Shown piece after piece: positions 18,776-26,919 of a DNA stretch of 64,000 bases. The stretch is from positions 1 through 64,000 of the forward strand of contig JBAXKJ010000015.1 of the NCBI GenBank assembly GCA_037137375.1. Reading direction: 5' to 3'. The notes under the pieces are model-generated. The model made no database searches and had not been told where the DNA came from. It saw nothing but the letters and a program-made list of their open reading frames with translations. The translations under genes and the position numbers were made by a program. This stretch comes from CAINVV01 sp037137375. GTDB taxonomy: Bacteria; Bacteroidota; Bacteroidia; Bacteroidales; Prolixibacteraceae. Within the stretch, counting starts at the first letter, position 1. Each line of letters begins with the position of its first letter.

Positions 18776-20464
18776 ATGGGCATAAAAAATTACATTTTTA
18801 TTTTTTTAGTCGTTTCTTTTGGCTCAATCGAAAGTAGAGCCCAGATTATCCTCAATGAAATTATGGCTGATCCTTCTCCTTCGGCGGGGCTTCCTGACAG
18901 AGAATACCTCGAATTATTCAATACTGGCACATCTGAGATCCATCTGAAGGGGTGGATGCTTGGGCTGGGTAGTAAGATGAAAGTCTTTCCGGATGTGACG
19001 GTTGCCCCCGGAGAGTATTTGCTGGTAACGGCTACCGGGGGCGCAAAGGATCTTCTTCCGTATGGCCGGGTGACGGAGATCTCCGGGTTTTTAATTAGCA
19101 ACTCAGGGCAGGTCATCACGCTTTCAGATCCCCTCTTGAAGTGGTCGGATGCAATAGAATACCAGCCTTCCCTGCACAAAAAGGGATTTGGAGAGGGTGG
19201 TTTTTCTTTGGAAAAGATAGACCCTGCGAGATTGTGCGGACAACGGGAGAATTGGGCCACAACACTTTCTGCTATAGGAGGTACTCCGGGGAAGGAGAAT
19301 TCGGTACACGCCTCCAATCCGGACCATCTCCCGCCCAGAATCCTGGCGACCAGCCTGGCAGACCATTCCCGACTGGATATCCAACTGAATGAGAGTTTCC
19401 TGCTACCGGTCAGCCTGTTAGGTCAATTTAGCAACTTGTCCTCAGGATTAGTGGTAGATTCCGTTCATGGTGATGCGGAGGCTTGCCTGTTGCAGTTGTA
19501 TTTCCATCCTTCAACCGTTAAAAATGGTGTAAGCTATTCTGTTACACTGCACGATATAAAGGATGAGTGTGGCAACCTTATGACCAGCCAGACCATCAGA
19601 TTCGGGTACTATTTGCCCGTCAAATCGGATCTGCTGATCAGTGAAGTCCTCTTTAATCCGTACCCGGAAGGTGCCGATTTCGTCGAAATCTTCAATAACA
19701 GCGGTCATCCGGTGGATCTTTCCGGGCTCAGTCTGGCGACCCGAGATGGATCGAACAAATTGATCCAGTTCTCACAAATATCCAGTCTCCAACAGTATCT
19801 CGAGACTGGCGAGTACCTGGCCGTGTCTAAATCACTGGAAGGTATCGGACGCTTTTATTCAACAAAATGTAATGCGTGCCTGCTGCAGATGGAGAAATTT
19901 CCCGGAATGTCGGATCTTAACGGATGTGTGGTTTTACTCGATTCGAATGGGGAAATAATTGATGAAATGGCCTACACTGATGGAATGCATGATCCACTAA
20001 TCACAGAAACGGAGGGTGTTTCGCTGGAGAGAATCAGTTATTCGGCATCCTCTTCCCAGCAGAAGAACTGGCATTCAGCTTCCAGGAGCGCCGGTTTTGC
20101 CACACCTGGATATAAAAATTCAGTCTGCGAATTGGCAGATTCTTCGGGGAGGACGGTATTTATCGATCCTGTCGTCTTCTCTCCGAACGGCGATGGGTTC
20201 CGGGATCAGCTAAATATCTATCTTTTTACAGAAGTTCCGGGATGTTTATTAAATATAACGATTCTGAATTGTGCCGGCAGGGTCGTCAGAAAGCTGGCAA
20301 ACAATTTCACCTCAGGAAGTTCTGATCAAATTATTTGGGATGGGTTAGATGCTGATTTTCAAAAAGTTCAACCGGGTATTTATATTCTTGATATTTCAAT
20401 TTTTGAACAGACGGGGAAGCGTAAATCGGAAAGGCTTGCCTGTGTCCTGACCGACAGCCCTTGA
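18776..20464 (+). CDS. Secreted protein with two lamin-tail domains and FlgD-like C-terminal domain
   Basis: 562 residues. Signal peptide of about 22 residues ends SRA before QIILNEIMADPSP. Lamin-tail domain 1 covers about 24-140 and domain 2 about 283-440 (LLISEVLFNPYPEGADFVEI). The C-terminus (about 460-560) starts DPVVFSPNGDGFRDQ and holds an FlgD-like Ig fold (IIWDGLDADFQKVQPGIYIL). This is a typical Bacteroidota surface protein layout; the function is not known. No cleaved type IX secretion tag is obvious. 68 bases separate it from the DUF362 gene, so co-transcription is possible. Confidence 0.85.
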   Translation: MGIKNYIFIFLVVSFGSIESRAQIILNEIMADPSPSAGLPDREYLELFNTGTSEIHLKGWMLGLGSKMKVFPDVTVAPGEYLLVTATGGAKDLLPYGRVTEISGFLISNSGQVITLSDPLLKWSDAIEYQPSLHKKGFGEGGFSLEKIDPARLCGQRENWATTLSAIGGTPGKENSVHASNPDHLPPRILATSLADHSRLDIQLNESFLLPVSLLGQFSNLSSGLVVDSVHGDAEACLLQLYFHPSTVKNGVSYSVTLHDIKDECGNLMTSQTIRFGYYLPVKSDLLISEVLFNPYPEGADFVEIFNNSGHPVDLSGLSLATRDGSNKLIQFSQISSLQQYLETGEYLAVSKSLEGIGRFYSTKCNACLLQMEKFPGMSDLNGCVVLLDSNGEIIDEMAYTDGMHDPLITETEGVSLERISYSASSSQQKNWHSASRSAGFATPGYKNSVCELADSSGRTVFIDPVVFSPNGDGFRDQLNIYLFTEVPGCLLNITILNCAGRVVRKLANNFTSGSSDQIIWDGLDADFQKVQPGIYILDISIFEQTGKRKSERLACVLTDSP

Positions 20465-20532
20465 TTTCTTTTAAAAAGCCTGTACTTTTTTTAAATTTGG
20501 CTCAAGAAACAGGCTTATTTTTAATTGTAAAA

Positions 20533-21447
20533 ATGGAACGTAGAAAATTTATCACTTCGGGAATTGGTGCAGGAATTGCAACCGGCGCAGCTATAACTTT
20601 TGGTGGAATCGATAACCTCATGGCAGGGAACGCGGCATTACCTTATGATTTGATTGCCATTCGTGGCGGCGAACCTGATGTCATGTTTGACAAGGGAATA
20701 GAAGCGCTGGGAGGAATGTCCCAATTTGTGAAGCCAGGACAAAAAGTGTTGATAAAACCAAATATAGGTTGGGACAGGGTACCCGAAAGAGGTGCCAATA
20801 CTAATCCAATACTTGTTAAACGAATTGTCGAACAATGTCTGAAGGCAGGGGCAAAAGAGGTATTTGTATTTGACCATACATGCCACGAATGGACAAAATG
20901 TTATAAGAATTCCGGAATCGAACAGGCTGTGACCACTGCAGGCGGTAAAATGGTTCCCGGAGACAGTGAAAAATATTACAAGCAAGTGGAAGTCGTCGGA
21001 GGCGCCAAACTCAAAGACATGAAGGTGCATGAATTGTTATTAACCAGCGATGTTTTCATCAGTGTTCCAATTCTTAAGCATCATAGCTCTTCCAAGATTT
21101 CCATCTCGATGAAAAATATGATGGGATGCGTGTGGGACCGAGGATTTTGGCATAAAAATGATTTGCACCAGTGTATGGCAGATTTTCTTCGCTTCAAGAA
21201 ACCGGATCTTACTGTTGTCGATGCCTATTATGTGATGAAACAAAATGGTCCGATGGGGGTTTCCCTCGACGATGTCATCACCATGAAGAGTCAGATCATT
21301 TCAAGAGACATCGTTGCTGCCGATGCTGCAGCGACCAAATTCTTCGGAAAAGATCCCGGTGAAATCAACCATATTCAACTTGCCGGAGCTGCTGGATTAG
21401 GTGTGATGGATCTCTCAAAACTAAACATCAACCGCATTAATCTGTAA
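20533..21447 (+). CDS. DUF362 domain protein with Tat signal
   Basis: 304 residues from the ATG at 20533; an earlier in-frame ATG at 20461 would place 24 residues before the signal. The N-terminus MERRKFITSGIGAG is a twin-arginine signal followed by an Ala/Gly-rich hydrophobic stretch, predicting export of a folded protein. The body matches DUF362 (VLIKPNIGWD, VFDHTCHEW, VPILKHHSSSKIS, MKNMMG). The TAA stop overlaps the ATG of the polyferredoxin by one base, so the two are translationally coupled and probably function together. The activity is unknown. Confidence 0.87.
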   Translation: MERRKFITSGIGAGIATGAAITFGGIDNLMAGNAALPYDLIAIRGGEPDVMFDKGIEALGGMSQFVKPGQKVLIKPNIGWDRVPERGANTNPILVKRIVEQCLKAGAKEVFVFDHTCHEWTKCYKNSGIEQAVTTAGGKMVPGDSEKYYKQVEVVGGAKLKDMKVHELLLTSDVFISVPILKHHSSSKISISMKNMMGCVWDRGFWHKNDLHQCMADFLRFKKPDLTVVDAYYVMKQNGPMGVSLDDVITMKSQIISRDIVAADAAATKFFGKDPGEINHIQLAGAAGLGVMDLSKLNINRINL

Positions 21448-23093
21448 TGAACTTTCTCTTACTGAAGAGACTTAGGGTTGGTCTGTCCATATTCTTCCTG
21501 ATCGTTCTGGCTTTTGCCTTCATCGATTTCAGAAAGACTTTTCCAAAGGATTTTTACGCTTTGGCGGTCTTCTTTCAGTTCGTACCCTCTTTACTCCGAA
21601 ATATTACCGTTTCCGGAATCTTCGATTTTGGTGTCCTTCTGGTACTGATTCTGACCATTCTCTTTGGTAGGATTTATTGTTCAGTTCTTTGTCCGTTGGG
21701 AATATTTCAGGATGTAGTTTCCTGGCTATCTGGAAAGACATCAGGAAGGGCAAAATCTAAAAAGAAACGAAAATACAAGTATCATAAAGCCTGGACTATC
21801 CTGCGCTATTCGCTTCTTGCCCTGGTCATCTTGCCACTGCTTTTTGGCAGCATCACCATGGTTACGCTCCTGGACCCATACAGCCTCTTCGGCAGAATCG
21901 CCTCGACGCTTCTCAAGCCTGTCGTGGTGCTGGTTAACAACCTTTTTGCCGCCGGATTAGCCCGTGCGGATATTTATAGTTTGCTATACCGGTATGATAT
22001 TATTTGGGTCCATCCAGCTATTTTGGTAATCACCACCTTGTTTATGGCAGGAATTATCCTCACTGCCTTTTATCGGGGAAGGCTTTATTGCAATGCGGTT
22101 TGTCCGGTCGGGACTTTCCTCGGCTTTATCTCAAAATTTGCCATTTTCAAGATTGTCCTCGACAAGAACAATTGCACCAAATGTGGCAAGTGCGCCCGTG
22201 TATGCAAATCTGAATGCATCGAAATAAAGACACAAAAAATCGATTACAGTCGATGCGTTACCTGTTACAACTGCCTGACAGTCTGTGATGATCATGCAAT
22301 GGCCTACAAACCGATGACAAGGAAGTCGTTTGAGAAACCTGTAATGCTGGCTCCAGGTAAAGAAGCCAGTTCCCAAAAAGCAAAGACAGACTCCTCTAAG
22401 CGTAATTTTTTAATCACGGGAGTTATTGGTATTGCAGCCTTGTATGGCTTTAAGGCGCCAGATTCCATCCCCGGACTGAAAAAACCCAAATTGATCGTCC
22501 CGAAGCCCAAGGGTCAAAGCACGGTTCCCGAAAAGAAGACCTCTCCGGTTTCACCTCCAGGATCGAAATCGGTTGAGCGTTTCAATAAAATCTGTACGGG
22601 TTGTTCACTCTGTGTGACGGCTTGTCCGAATAAAGTGCTGCAACCTGCCTTCCTGGAATATGGTCTGATTGGGGTCATGCAGCCGCATATGGCTTATCAC
22701 AAGGGATTATGCGAATTCGACTGTACCCTTTGCAGCGACGTTTGCCCAACCGGCGCAATTGTTCCGATCACGATGGAGCAAAAGCATCTGCTTCAGATTG
22801 GTCAGGTTCAGTTCGAGAAGAAAAATTGTATCGTGGAGACCGAAAAGACCGATTGCGGTGCCTGCTCCGAACACTGTCCAACCAAGGCGGTGCACATGGT
22901 TCCTTATGGAAAATTATTCATCCCCGAGATAGACCAGAAAATATGCGTCGGTTGCGGAGCGTGTGAATATGCTTGTCCGACGACCCCTTTCAAGGCGATC
23001 TACGTCAATGGAAATCCGAAGCATCTCGCGGCTGAGAAGCCGAAAACAGAGAAGGCGAAAAATGTACTCAAGGAAGGGGAGTTTCCTTTCTAG
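21447..23093 (+). CDS. Membrane polyferredoxin (NapH-like, 4Fe-4S)
   Basis: 548 residues. The N-terminal part has about five membrane helices with two CxxxCP pairs next to helices (Cys78/82 in GRIYCSVLCP, Cys215/219 in GRLYCNAVCP), as in NapH/CcoG-type proteins. Next come two ferredoxin motifs (Cys243-253, Cys270-280). A second signal-like segment, SSKRNFLITGVIGIAALYG (317-335), precedes a second iron-sulfur region with about four cluster motifs (383-393, 422-433, 461-477, 500-510). It likely moves electrons across or along the membrane to the exported DUF362 partner. The last 26 bases overlap the 3' end of prmC on the other strand. Confidence 0.88.
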   Translation: MNFLLLKRLRVGLSIFFLIVLAFAFIDFRKTFPKDFYALAVFFQFVPSLLRNITVSGIFDFGVLLVLILTILFGRIYCSVLCPLGIFQDVVSWLSGKTSGRAKSKKKRKYKYHKAWTILRYSLLALVILPLLFGSITMVTLLDPYSLFGRIASTLLKPVVVLVNNLFAAGLARADIYSLLYRYDIIWVHPAILVITTLFMAGIILTAFYRGRLYCNAVCPVGTFLGFISKFAIFKIVLDKNNCTKCGKCARVCKSECIEIKTQKIDYSRCVTCYNCLTVCDDHAMAYKPMTRKSFEKPVMLAPGKEASSQKAKTDSSKRNFLITGVIGIAALYGFKAPDSIPGLKKPKLIVPKPKGQSTVPEKKTSPVSPPGSKSVERFNKICTGCSLCVTACPNKVLQPAFLEYGLIGVMQPHMAYHKGLCEFDCTLCSDVCPTGAIVPITMEQKHLLQIGQVQFEKKNCIVETEKTDCGACSEHCPTKAVHMVPYGKLFIPEIDQKICVGCGACEYACPTTPFKAIYVNGNPKHLAAEKPKTEKAKNVLKEGEFPF

Positions 23094-23925
23094 CCCGAAT
23101 CATCCGTTCCTTACCCTGAAGATCTTTCCTGCGTTGGATATCCACGAAACCGTGAGCCAATAGGAGTTCTACGATTTGGCTTCCCTGTGATTCGTTGATT
23201 TCAAAGTACAGAAAACCATGAAGTTGCAGATGGTCGTTGGCAAACTGTGCAATAGCCCGGTAAAAAATCAGCGGGTCGTGGTCCGGAACAAAGAGCGCCA
23301 CATGTGGCTCATAATCGACCACATTCTTCTCCATGAGGGCAGATTCTTCCATCAGCACATATGGCGGATTACTGACGATCACATCCCATCTGGCGGATGC
23401 GGCTATCCCGGTAGGTTGAAAAATGTTCTGGAGTGAGAACTTAACTTTCGAGTTGTTTCGCACAGCATTGTGCTTCGCTAATTTAAGTGCATCCTCTGAA
23501 ATATCCCATCCTTCGATCAGCTCCATCCGGGTATTTTTGTCAATCGCGATTGGGATGCAGCCACTGCCGGTACCAATATCCAGTAAGCTTTTTGCCTTAG
23601 AACCTTCTTCCCGGATGATCCAGTCGACCAGCTCTTCCGTTTCGGCACGCGGAATCAATGCTCCAGGTGAAACAGTGAATTTCAGGCCATAAAACTCTGT
23701 TTCGCCAATAATATATTGTATGGGTTCGTGGTTGAGCAGCCGGTTCACGATCTCCATGATTTGCATTATCTTTGGTTCCGGAAGCTGATCGGCTTGGTTC
23801 AGATGAAGCTGCAACCTGTTGTAGCCGGTCACATGCTCCAGAATCAGGCTGATGAGGCTCTCCATTTCTGAAGGGGCGTAGATTGAGGAGAGTTTCTCCC
23901 TGAGTAATTTTTTCGTTTTTAGCAT
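23068..23925 (-). CDS. prmC: Peptide chain release factor N5-glutamine methyltransferase
   Basis: 285 residues from the ATG at 23923-23925. N-terminal helical domain, then SAM-binding motif DIGTGSGCIPIAI and catalytic NPPYV, both diagnostic of PrmC/HemK. It methylates the glutamine of the GGQ motif in RF1 and RF2. Its start codon overlaps the ribD start codon in the palindrome CATG, and its predicted -7 box lies inside the ribD coding region. The 3' end overlaps the polyferredoxin gene by 26 bases. Confidence 0.95.
   Translation of the reverse strand: MLKTKKLLREKLSSIYAPSEMESLISLILEHVTGYNRLQLHLNQADQLPEPKIMQIMEIVNRLLNHEPIQYIIGETEFYGLKFTVSPGALIPRAETEELVDWIIREEGSKAKSLLDIGTGSGCIPIAIDKNTRMELIEGWDISEDALKLAKHNAVRNNSKVKFSLQNIFQPTGIAASARWDVIVSNPPYVLMEESALMEKNVVDYEPHVALFVPDHDPLIFYRAIAQFANDHLQLHGFLYFEINESQGSQIVELLLAHGFVDIQRRKDLQGKERMIRARKETPLP
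23883..23912 (+). promoter_or_regulatory. Predicted ribD promoter inside prmC
   Basis: TTG at 23883-23885, a 19-base spacer and TAATTTTT at 23905-23912 (one mismatch to TAnnTTTG) would start a transcript just before the ribD ATG at 23924. The whole element lies in the 5' coding region of prmC. Confidence 0.4.
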
Positions 23926-25015
23926 GGTGAAGGATACAAAAGTAGGGAATCTCAACAGGATTGAGGCAACATCCGCTGAAGAAAAATTTATGTCGCGGGC
24001 CATCGAATTGGCGAAGCTGGGTATGGGCCGGGTTGCTCCCAATCCGATGGTGGGCTGCGTGATTGTATACGACGGGAAGATTATTGGGGAGGGCTATCAT
24101 CGGAAATACGGGGAGTCCCATGCAGAAGTGAATGCGATAAATTCGGTCAAGAGCCCTGATTTGCTTTGTGAGTCAACGATGTATGTAACGCTCGAGCCGT
24201 GTTCTCATTTTGGCAAGACTCCTCCCTGTGCAGATCTGATCGTTGAAAAAAAAATTCCCAGGGTAATCGTGGGCGGTCTCGATACAAATGAAAAGGTTTC
24301 TGGTCGTGGGTTGGAACGATTAAGAATTGCAGGAATTGAGGTTATTACAGGCGTTCTTGAAGACGATTGCAACCGCATGAACCGCCGCTTTCTGACAGTT
24401 CACGAGAAGAAGAGACCTTATATCATCTTAAAATGGGCCCAGACGGAAGATGGCTTCATTGACCGTTCAAGGGAGGAGGAAGAGTTCGGTCAGCCGACCT
24501 GGATTACCAACGACCTTTCCAGGATCGCCGTCCACAAGATGAGATCGGATGAGGCGGCTATCCTGGTAGGGACGAATACGGCTTTAAAAGATAATCCATC
24601 TTTGACGGTCAGGCATTGGAGTGGAAACCATCCGCTCAGAATGGTGCTCGATCGGAGAGGCATCCTACCTGAAAGTTGCGCACTGCTGGACCAATCTACT
24701 GAGACAATTGTTTTTACTGAAGTAGAGATGGCAACAAAACCCAATCTGGAGTATGTGCGAATCGACTTTAGGGCAGGCATGCTTCAGAGGATCAACGAGA
24801 TTCTTAGCAGCAGAGGAATTCAGTCCTTGCTGGTAGAAGGAGGCAAGGCTTTGCTCGAATCCTATATGCGCGAAGGATTGTGGGATGAAGCAAGGGTCTA
24901 TATTGGTAACAAAAGGTTTGGCTCAGGGATCAAGGCTCCTGAAACGGACTGGATCCTGGACCGGGAGGAGCCTTTGGATGATAGTCTGATACGGATATAT
25001 TATCAGCGTTGCTGA
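23924..25015 (+). CDS. ribD: Bifunctional riboflavin biosynthesis protein RibD (deaminase-reductase)
   Basis: 363 residues. The N-terminal deaminase domain has the zinc site SHAEVNAI and LEPCSHFGKTPPCAD; the C-terminal NADPH-dependent reductase domain begins near RPYIILKWAQTEDGFI. It performs the second and third steps of riboflavin synthesis. The N-terminus is about 20 residues longer than usual before FMSRAIELA; a start at the internal ATG at 23990 is the alternative. The promoter evidence favours 23924. The 3' end overlaps the convergent YihY gene by 86 bases. Confidence 0.93.
   Translation: MVKDTKVGNLNRIEATSAEEKFMSRAIELAKLGMGRVAPNPMVGCVIVYDGKIIGEGYHRKYGESHAEVNAINSVKSPDLLCESTMYVTLEPCSHFGKTPPCADLIVEKKIPRVIVGGLDTNEKVSGRGLERLRIAGIEVITGVLEDDCNRMNRRFLTVHEKKRPYIILKWAQTEDGFIDRSREEEEFGQPTWITNDLSRIAVHKMRSDEAAILVGTNTALKDNPSLTVRHWSGNHPLRMVLDRRGILPESCALLDQSTETIVFTEVEMATKPNLEYVRIDFRAGMLQRINEILSSRGIQSLLVEGGKALLESYMREGLWDEARVYIGNKRFGSGIKAPETDWILDREEPLDDSLIRIYYQRC
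23937..23944 (-). promoter_or_regulatory. -7 promoter box for prmC inside ribD
   Basis: On the minus strand TACTTTTG matches TAnnTTTG exactly, 11 bases before the prmC ATG. A TTG lies 22 bases further upstream. It is embedded in ribD codons 5-7. Confidence 0.5.
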
Positions 25016-25934
25016 CCATACTCTGTGCACTCCAGATACTTACGTTCAATTCGAATCCGATCAGCATGATCAGCGCCATAAAATAAATCCACAACATCAC
25101 CACCACCAGGGTACCAATCGAACCATAGAGTGCATTGTATTTGCCGAAGTTGTTGATGTAATAGGAAAATCCGACAGAAATAGCAATCGAAAGCAGGGTG
25201 GCGAGTGTCCCGCCGGCAGAGATAAACCTGAATTTCATTTTCCGTGCCGGACCGAAATAAAAAATAAAAGCAAAAGTAAAGAAGAACAATAGCAAGATTA
25301 CCAGCCACTTACCCCCGTAAATCAGAATGTAAATGTAACTGGATTTGATGAGCTGTTTGGCAAAGAGAAACTCAATGACCCTTTGACTGAGGGTGATAAG
25401 GGCAACGCTCAGGGTAGTAAGGGTTGTCAGAATCAGTGATAACACAAATGCGATGACATAGCGGCTTACGATGCTTCTGGTCTCGATGGCATGGATGGTA
25501 CCGTTAAAAGCAACCATGATCGAAGCAAGTCCATTGGTGGCGAAGATAAAGGCGGCGAAAAATCCGAAGGAAAGCAGCCCACCACGGGGTTGAGTGATGA
25601 TATCCTTTATCGTATCCTGCACCGCCAGAAATGCATTGTCGGGCAGCACGCTCAGCAGAAGTCCCAACAGCTGATCCGGGAATTTATCGATTGGAATATA
25701 GGGAATCAGGGTGAAAAGAAAGATAATCGCCGGAAAAATAGCGAGGATAAAGTTGAAGGCAATAGCAGATGCACGGGTAGTAATCGCTCCGTCAACCACG
25801 CCCTTCCAGAAAAAGATGGTTACATCATAGAGGGGCAATCCGTCAAAAAAGGGAACTGTTATCTTCTTGGCTTTCTGGGCGATCCTTTGAACCTGTTTGA
25901 TCATCCAGAGCCGTGCTAATTTCAGAAAGGACAT
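24930..25934 (-). CDS. YihY/UPF0761 family inner membrane protein
   Basis: 334 residues with about six hydrophobic segments. It matches the YihY/BrkB family (SAIAFNFILAIFPAIIFLFT near residue 80; ALYGSIGTLVVVMLWIYF near residue 275; GFELN). The family was once annotated as ribonuclease BN, which is now regarded as wrong; the true role is unknown. The soluble tail (about 310-334, Pro/Ser-rich) is encoded entirely in the region that overlaps ribD antisense. Confidence 0.88.
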   Translation of the reverse strand: MSFLKLARLWMIKQVQRIAQKAKKITVPFFDGLPLYDVTIFFWKGVVDGAITTRASAIAFNFILAIFPAIIFLFTLIPYIPIDKFPDQLLGLLLSVLPDNAFLAVQDTIKDIITQPRGGLLSFGFFAAFIFATNGLASIMVAFNGTIHAIETRSIVSRYVIAFVLSLILTTLTTLSVALITLSQRVIEFLFAKQLIKSSYIYILIYGGKWLVILLLFFFTFAFIFYFGPARKMKFRFISAGGTLATLLSIAISVGFSYYINNFGKYNALYGSIGTLVVVMLWIYFMALIMLIGFELNVSIWSAQSMVSNADNISVSDYHPKAPPGPGSSPFQEP

Positions 25935-25951
25935 CTGCTGGTAAAATTTAA

Positions 25952-26338
25952 TTAATCTTTCTCTATCCGTAGCTGAACAATCAGCGGTTTATTAGCAAAA
26001 TTCTTCAGCATAAAGTAGATGCGAAAGTTCCCATTTGCGGTTTGCATTTTCCCGATCCCATAGGCAGAGTCGGTGCCGCTCTGGTGCGTAATCTTGAAAT
26101 CAACAGGTTTGTTCTTACTGAAGAAATCATTGAGAATCATTTCCCCCTGCTCCTTCGAGCAAACATTTTCCTTGTCGAGTATGACTAGTTCAACATTGTC
26201 ATTGAAACAAGAGGCCACCATTTTTGCATTCCCGGCTTTCAGCCCAGATCCAATTTGCGCAGGAATCTGCCCGAAAGAAAAATCAGCCAGAAGCAAAAGG
26301 AAAACAACAGGTACAAAAGAGAATAGAATTTTCTTCAT
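25952..26338 (-). CDS. DUF4783 family secreted protein
   Basis: 128 residues from the ATG at 26336-26338. Signal peptide MKKILFSFVPVVFLLLLADF with cleavage after FSFG or close by. The mature part (IPAQIGSGLKAGNAKMVASC) fits DUF4783, a small NTF2-like family of Bacteroidota with unknown role. A longer reading from upstream would spoil the signal peptide. A -7 box lies 34 bases upstream. It follows YihY on the same strand but each probably has its own promoter. Confidence 0.82.
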   Translation of the reverse strand: MKKILFSFVPVVFLLLLADFSFGQIPAQIGSGLKAGNAKMVASCFNDNVELVILDKENVCSKEQGEMILNDFFSKNKPVDFKITHQSGTDSAYGIGKMQTANGNFRIYFMLKNFANKPLIVQLRIEKD

Positions 26339-26371
26339 AACTCTAAAACTATCAATTATCAACAACAAAGA

Positions 26372-26379
26372 CAAATTTA
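26372..26379 (-). promoter_or_regulatory. -7 promoter box for the DUF4783 gene
   Basis: Minus-strand TAAATTTG, an exact TAnnTTTG match, 34 bases before the ATG at 26338. Confidence 0.45.
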
Positions 26380-26445
26380 TCAAAGGTTTTTATGCCATTT
26401 GCAAAAATAACATTACTTTACAGGTTCTGTTACAACAATTGTGCC

Positions 26446-26919
26446 GTGAAGATTACATTGCTGATGGTCGGGTCGACCGACCGGAAATATTTGAATGAGG
26501 GTATCGAAGACTATCAGAAGAGACTGATTCACTACCTGCCTTTCGAAATCAGGATCATCCCGGATTTGAAAAACAGCCGGAATCTTTCTGAGGATCAGCA
26601 AAAAGAACGGGAAGGGAAGGCAATTCTCGATCAGGTTTCTTCTTCAGACGAACTGGTGCTGCTGGATGTGGAAGGCAACGAATATTCCTCCCCCGGACTG
26701 GCGGGATGGATCGAAAAGAGAATGCTTTCCGGTACAAAACAGCTGATTTTTGTGATCGGAGGAGCCTATGGTTTCTCTGAAGCCGTTTACCAAAGGGCCG
26801 GTTCGAAATTGTCACTTTCCCGTTTAACCTTCCCGCACCAGCTGGTGCGGCTTCTTTTTGTTGAACAGTTATACAGGGCCATGACGATCATTAAAGGAGA
26901 ACCATATCATCATGCCTGA
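26446..26919 (+). CDS. rlmH: 23S rRNA pseudouridine-1915 N3-methyltransferase RlmH
   Basis: 157 residues from a GTG start at 26446, giving the canonical N-terminus KITLLMVGSTD and the canonical family length; the frame stays open upstream but adds 18 unrelated residues. SPOUT knot motifs FVIGGAYGF and LSLSRLTFPHQLVRLLFVEQ are diagnostic. It methylates pseudouridine 1915 in helix 69. The stop overlaps the start of the following kinase gene by 8 bases, indicating coupling. Confidence 0.95.
   Translation: MKITLLMVGSTDRKYLNEGIEDYQKRLIHYLPFEIRIIPDLKNSRNLSEDQQKEREGKAILDQVSSSDELVLLDVEGNEYSSPGLAGWIEKRMLSGTKQLIFVIGGAYGFSEAVYQRAGSKLSLSRLTFPHQLVRLLFVEQLYRAMTIIKGEPYHHA

Noticed and set aside
23926..24042. 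N-terminal extension of prmC through the ribD start
   Set aside because: The 39 extra residues are antisense to ribD and the promoter box at 23937-23944 lies within them.
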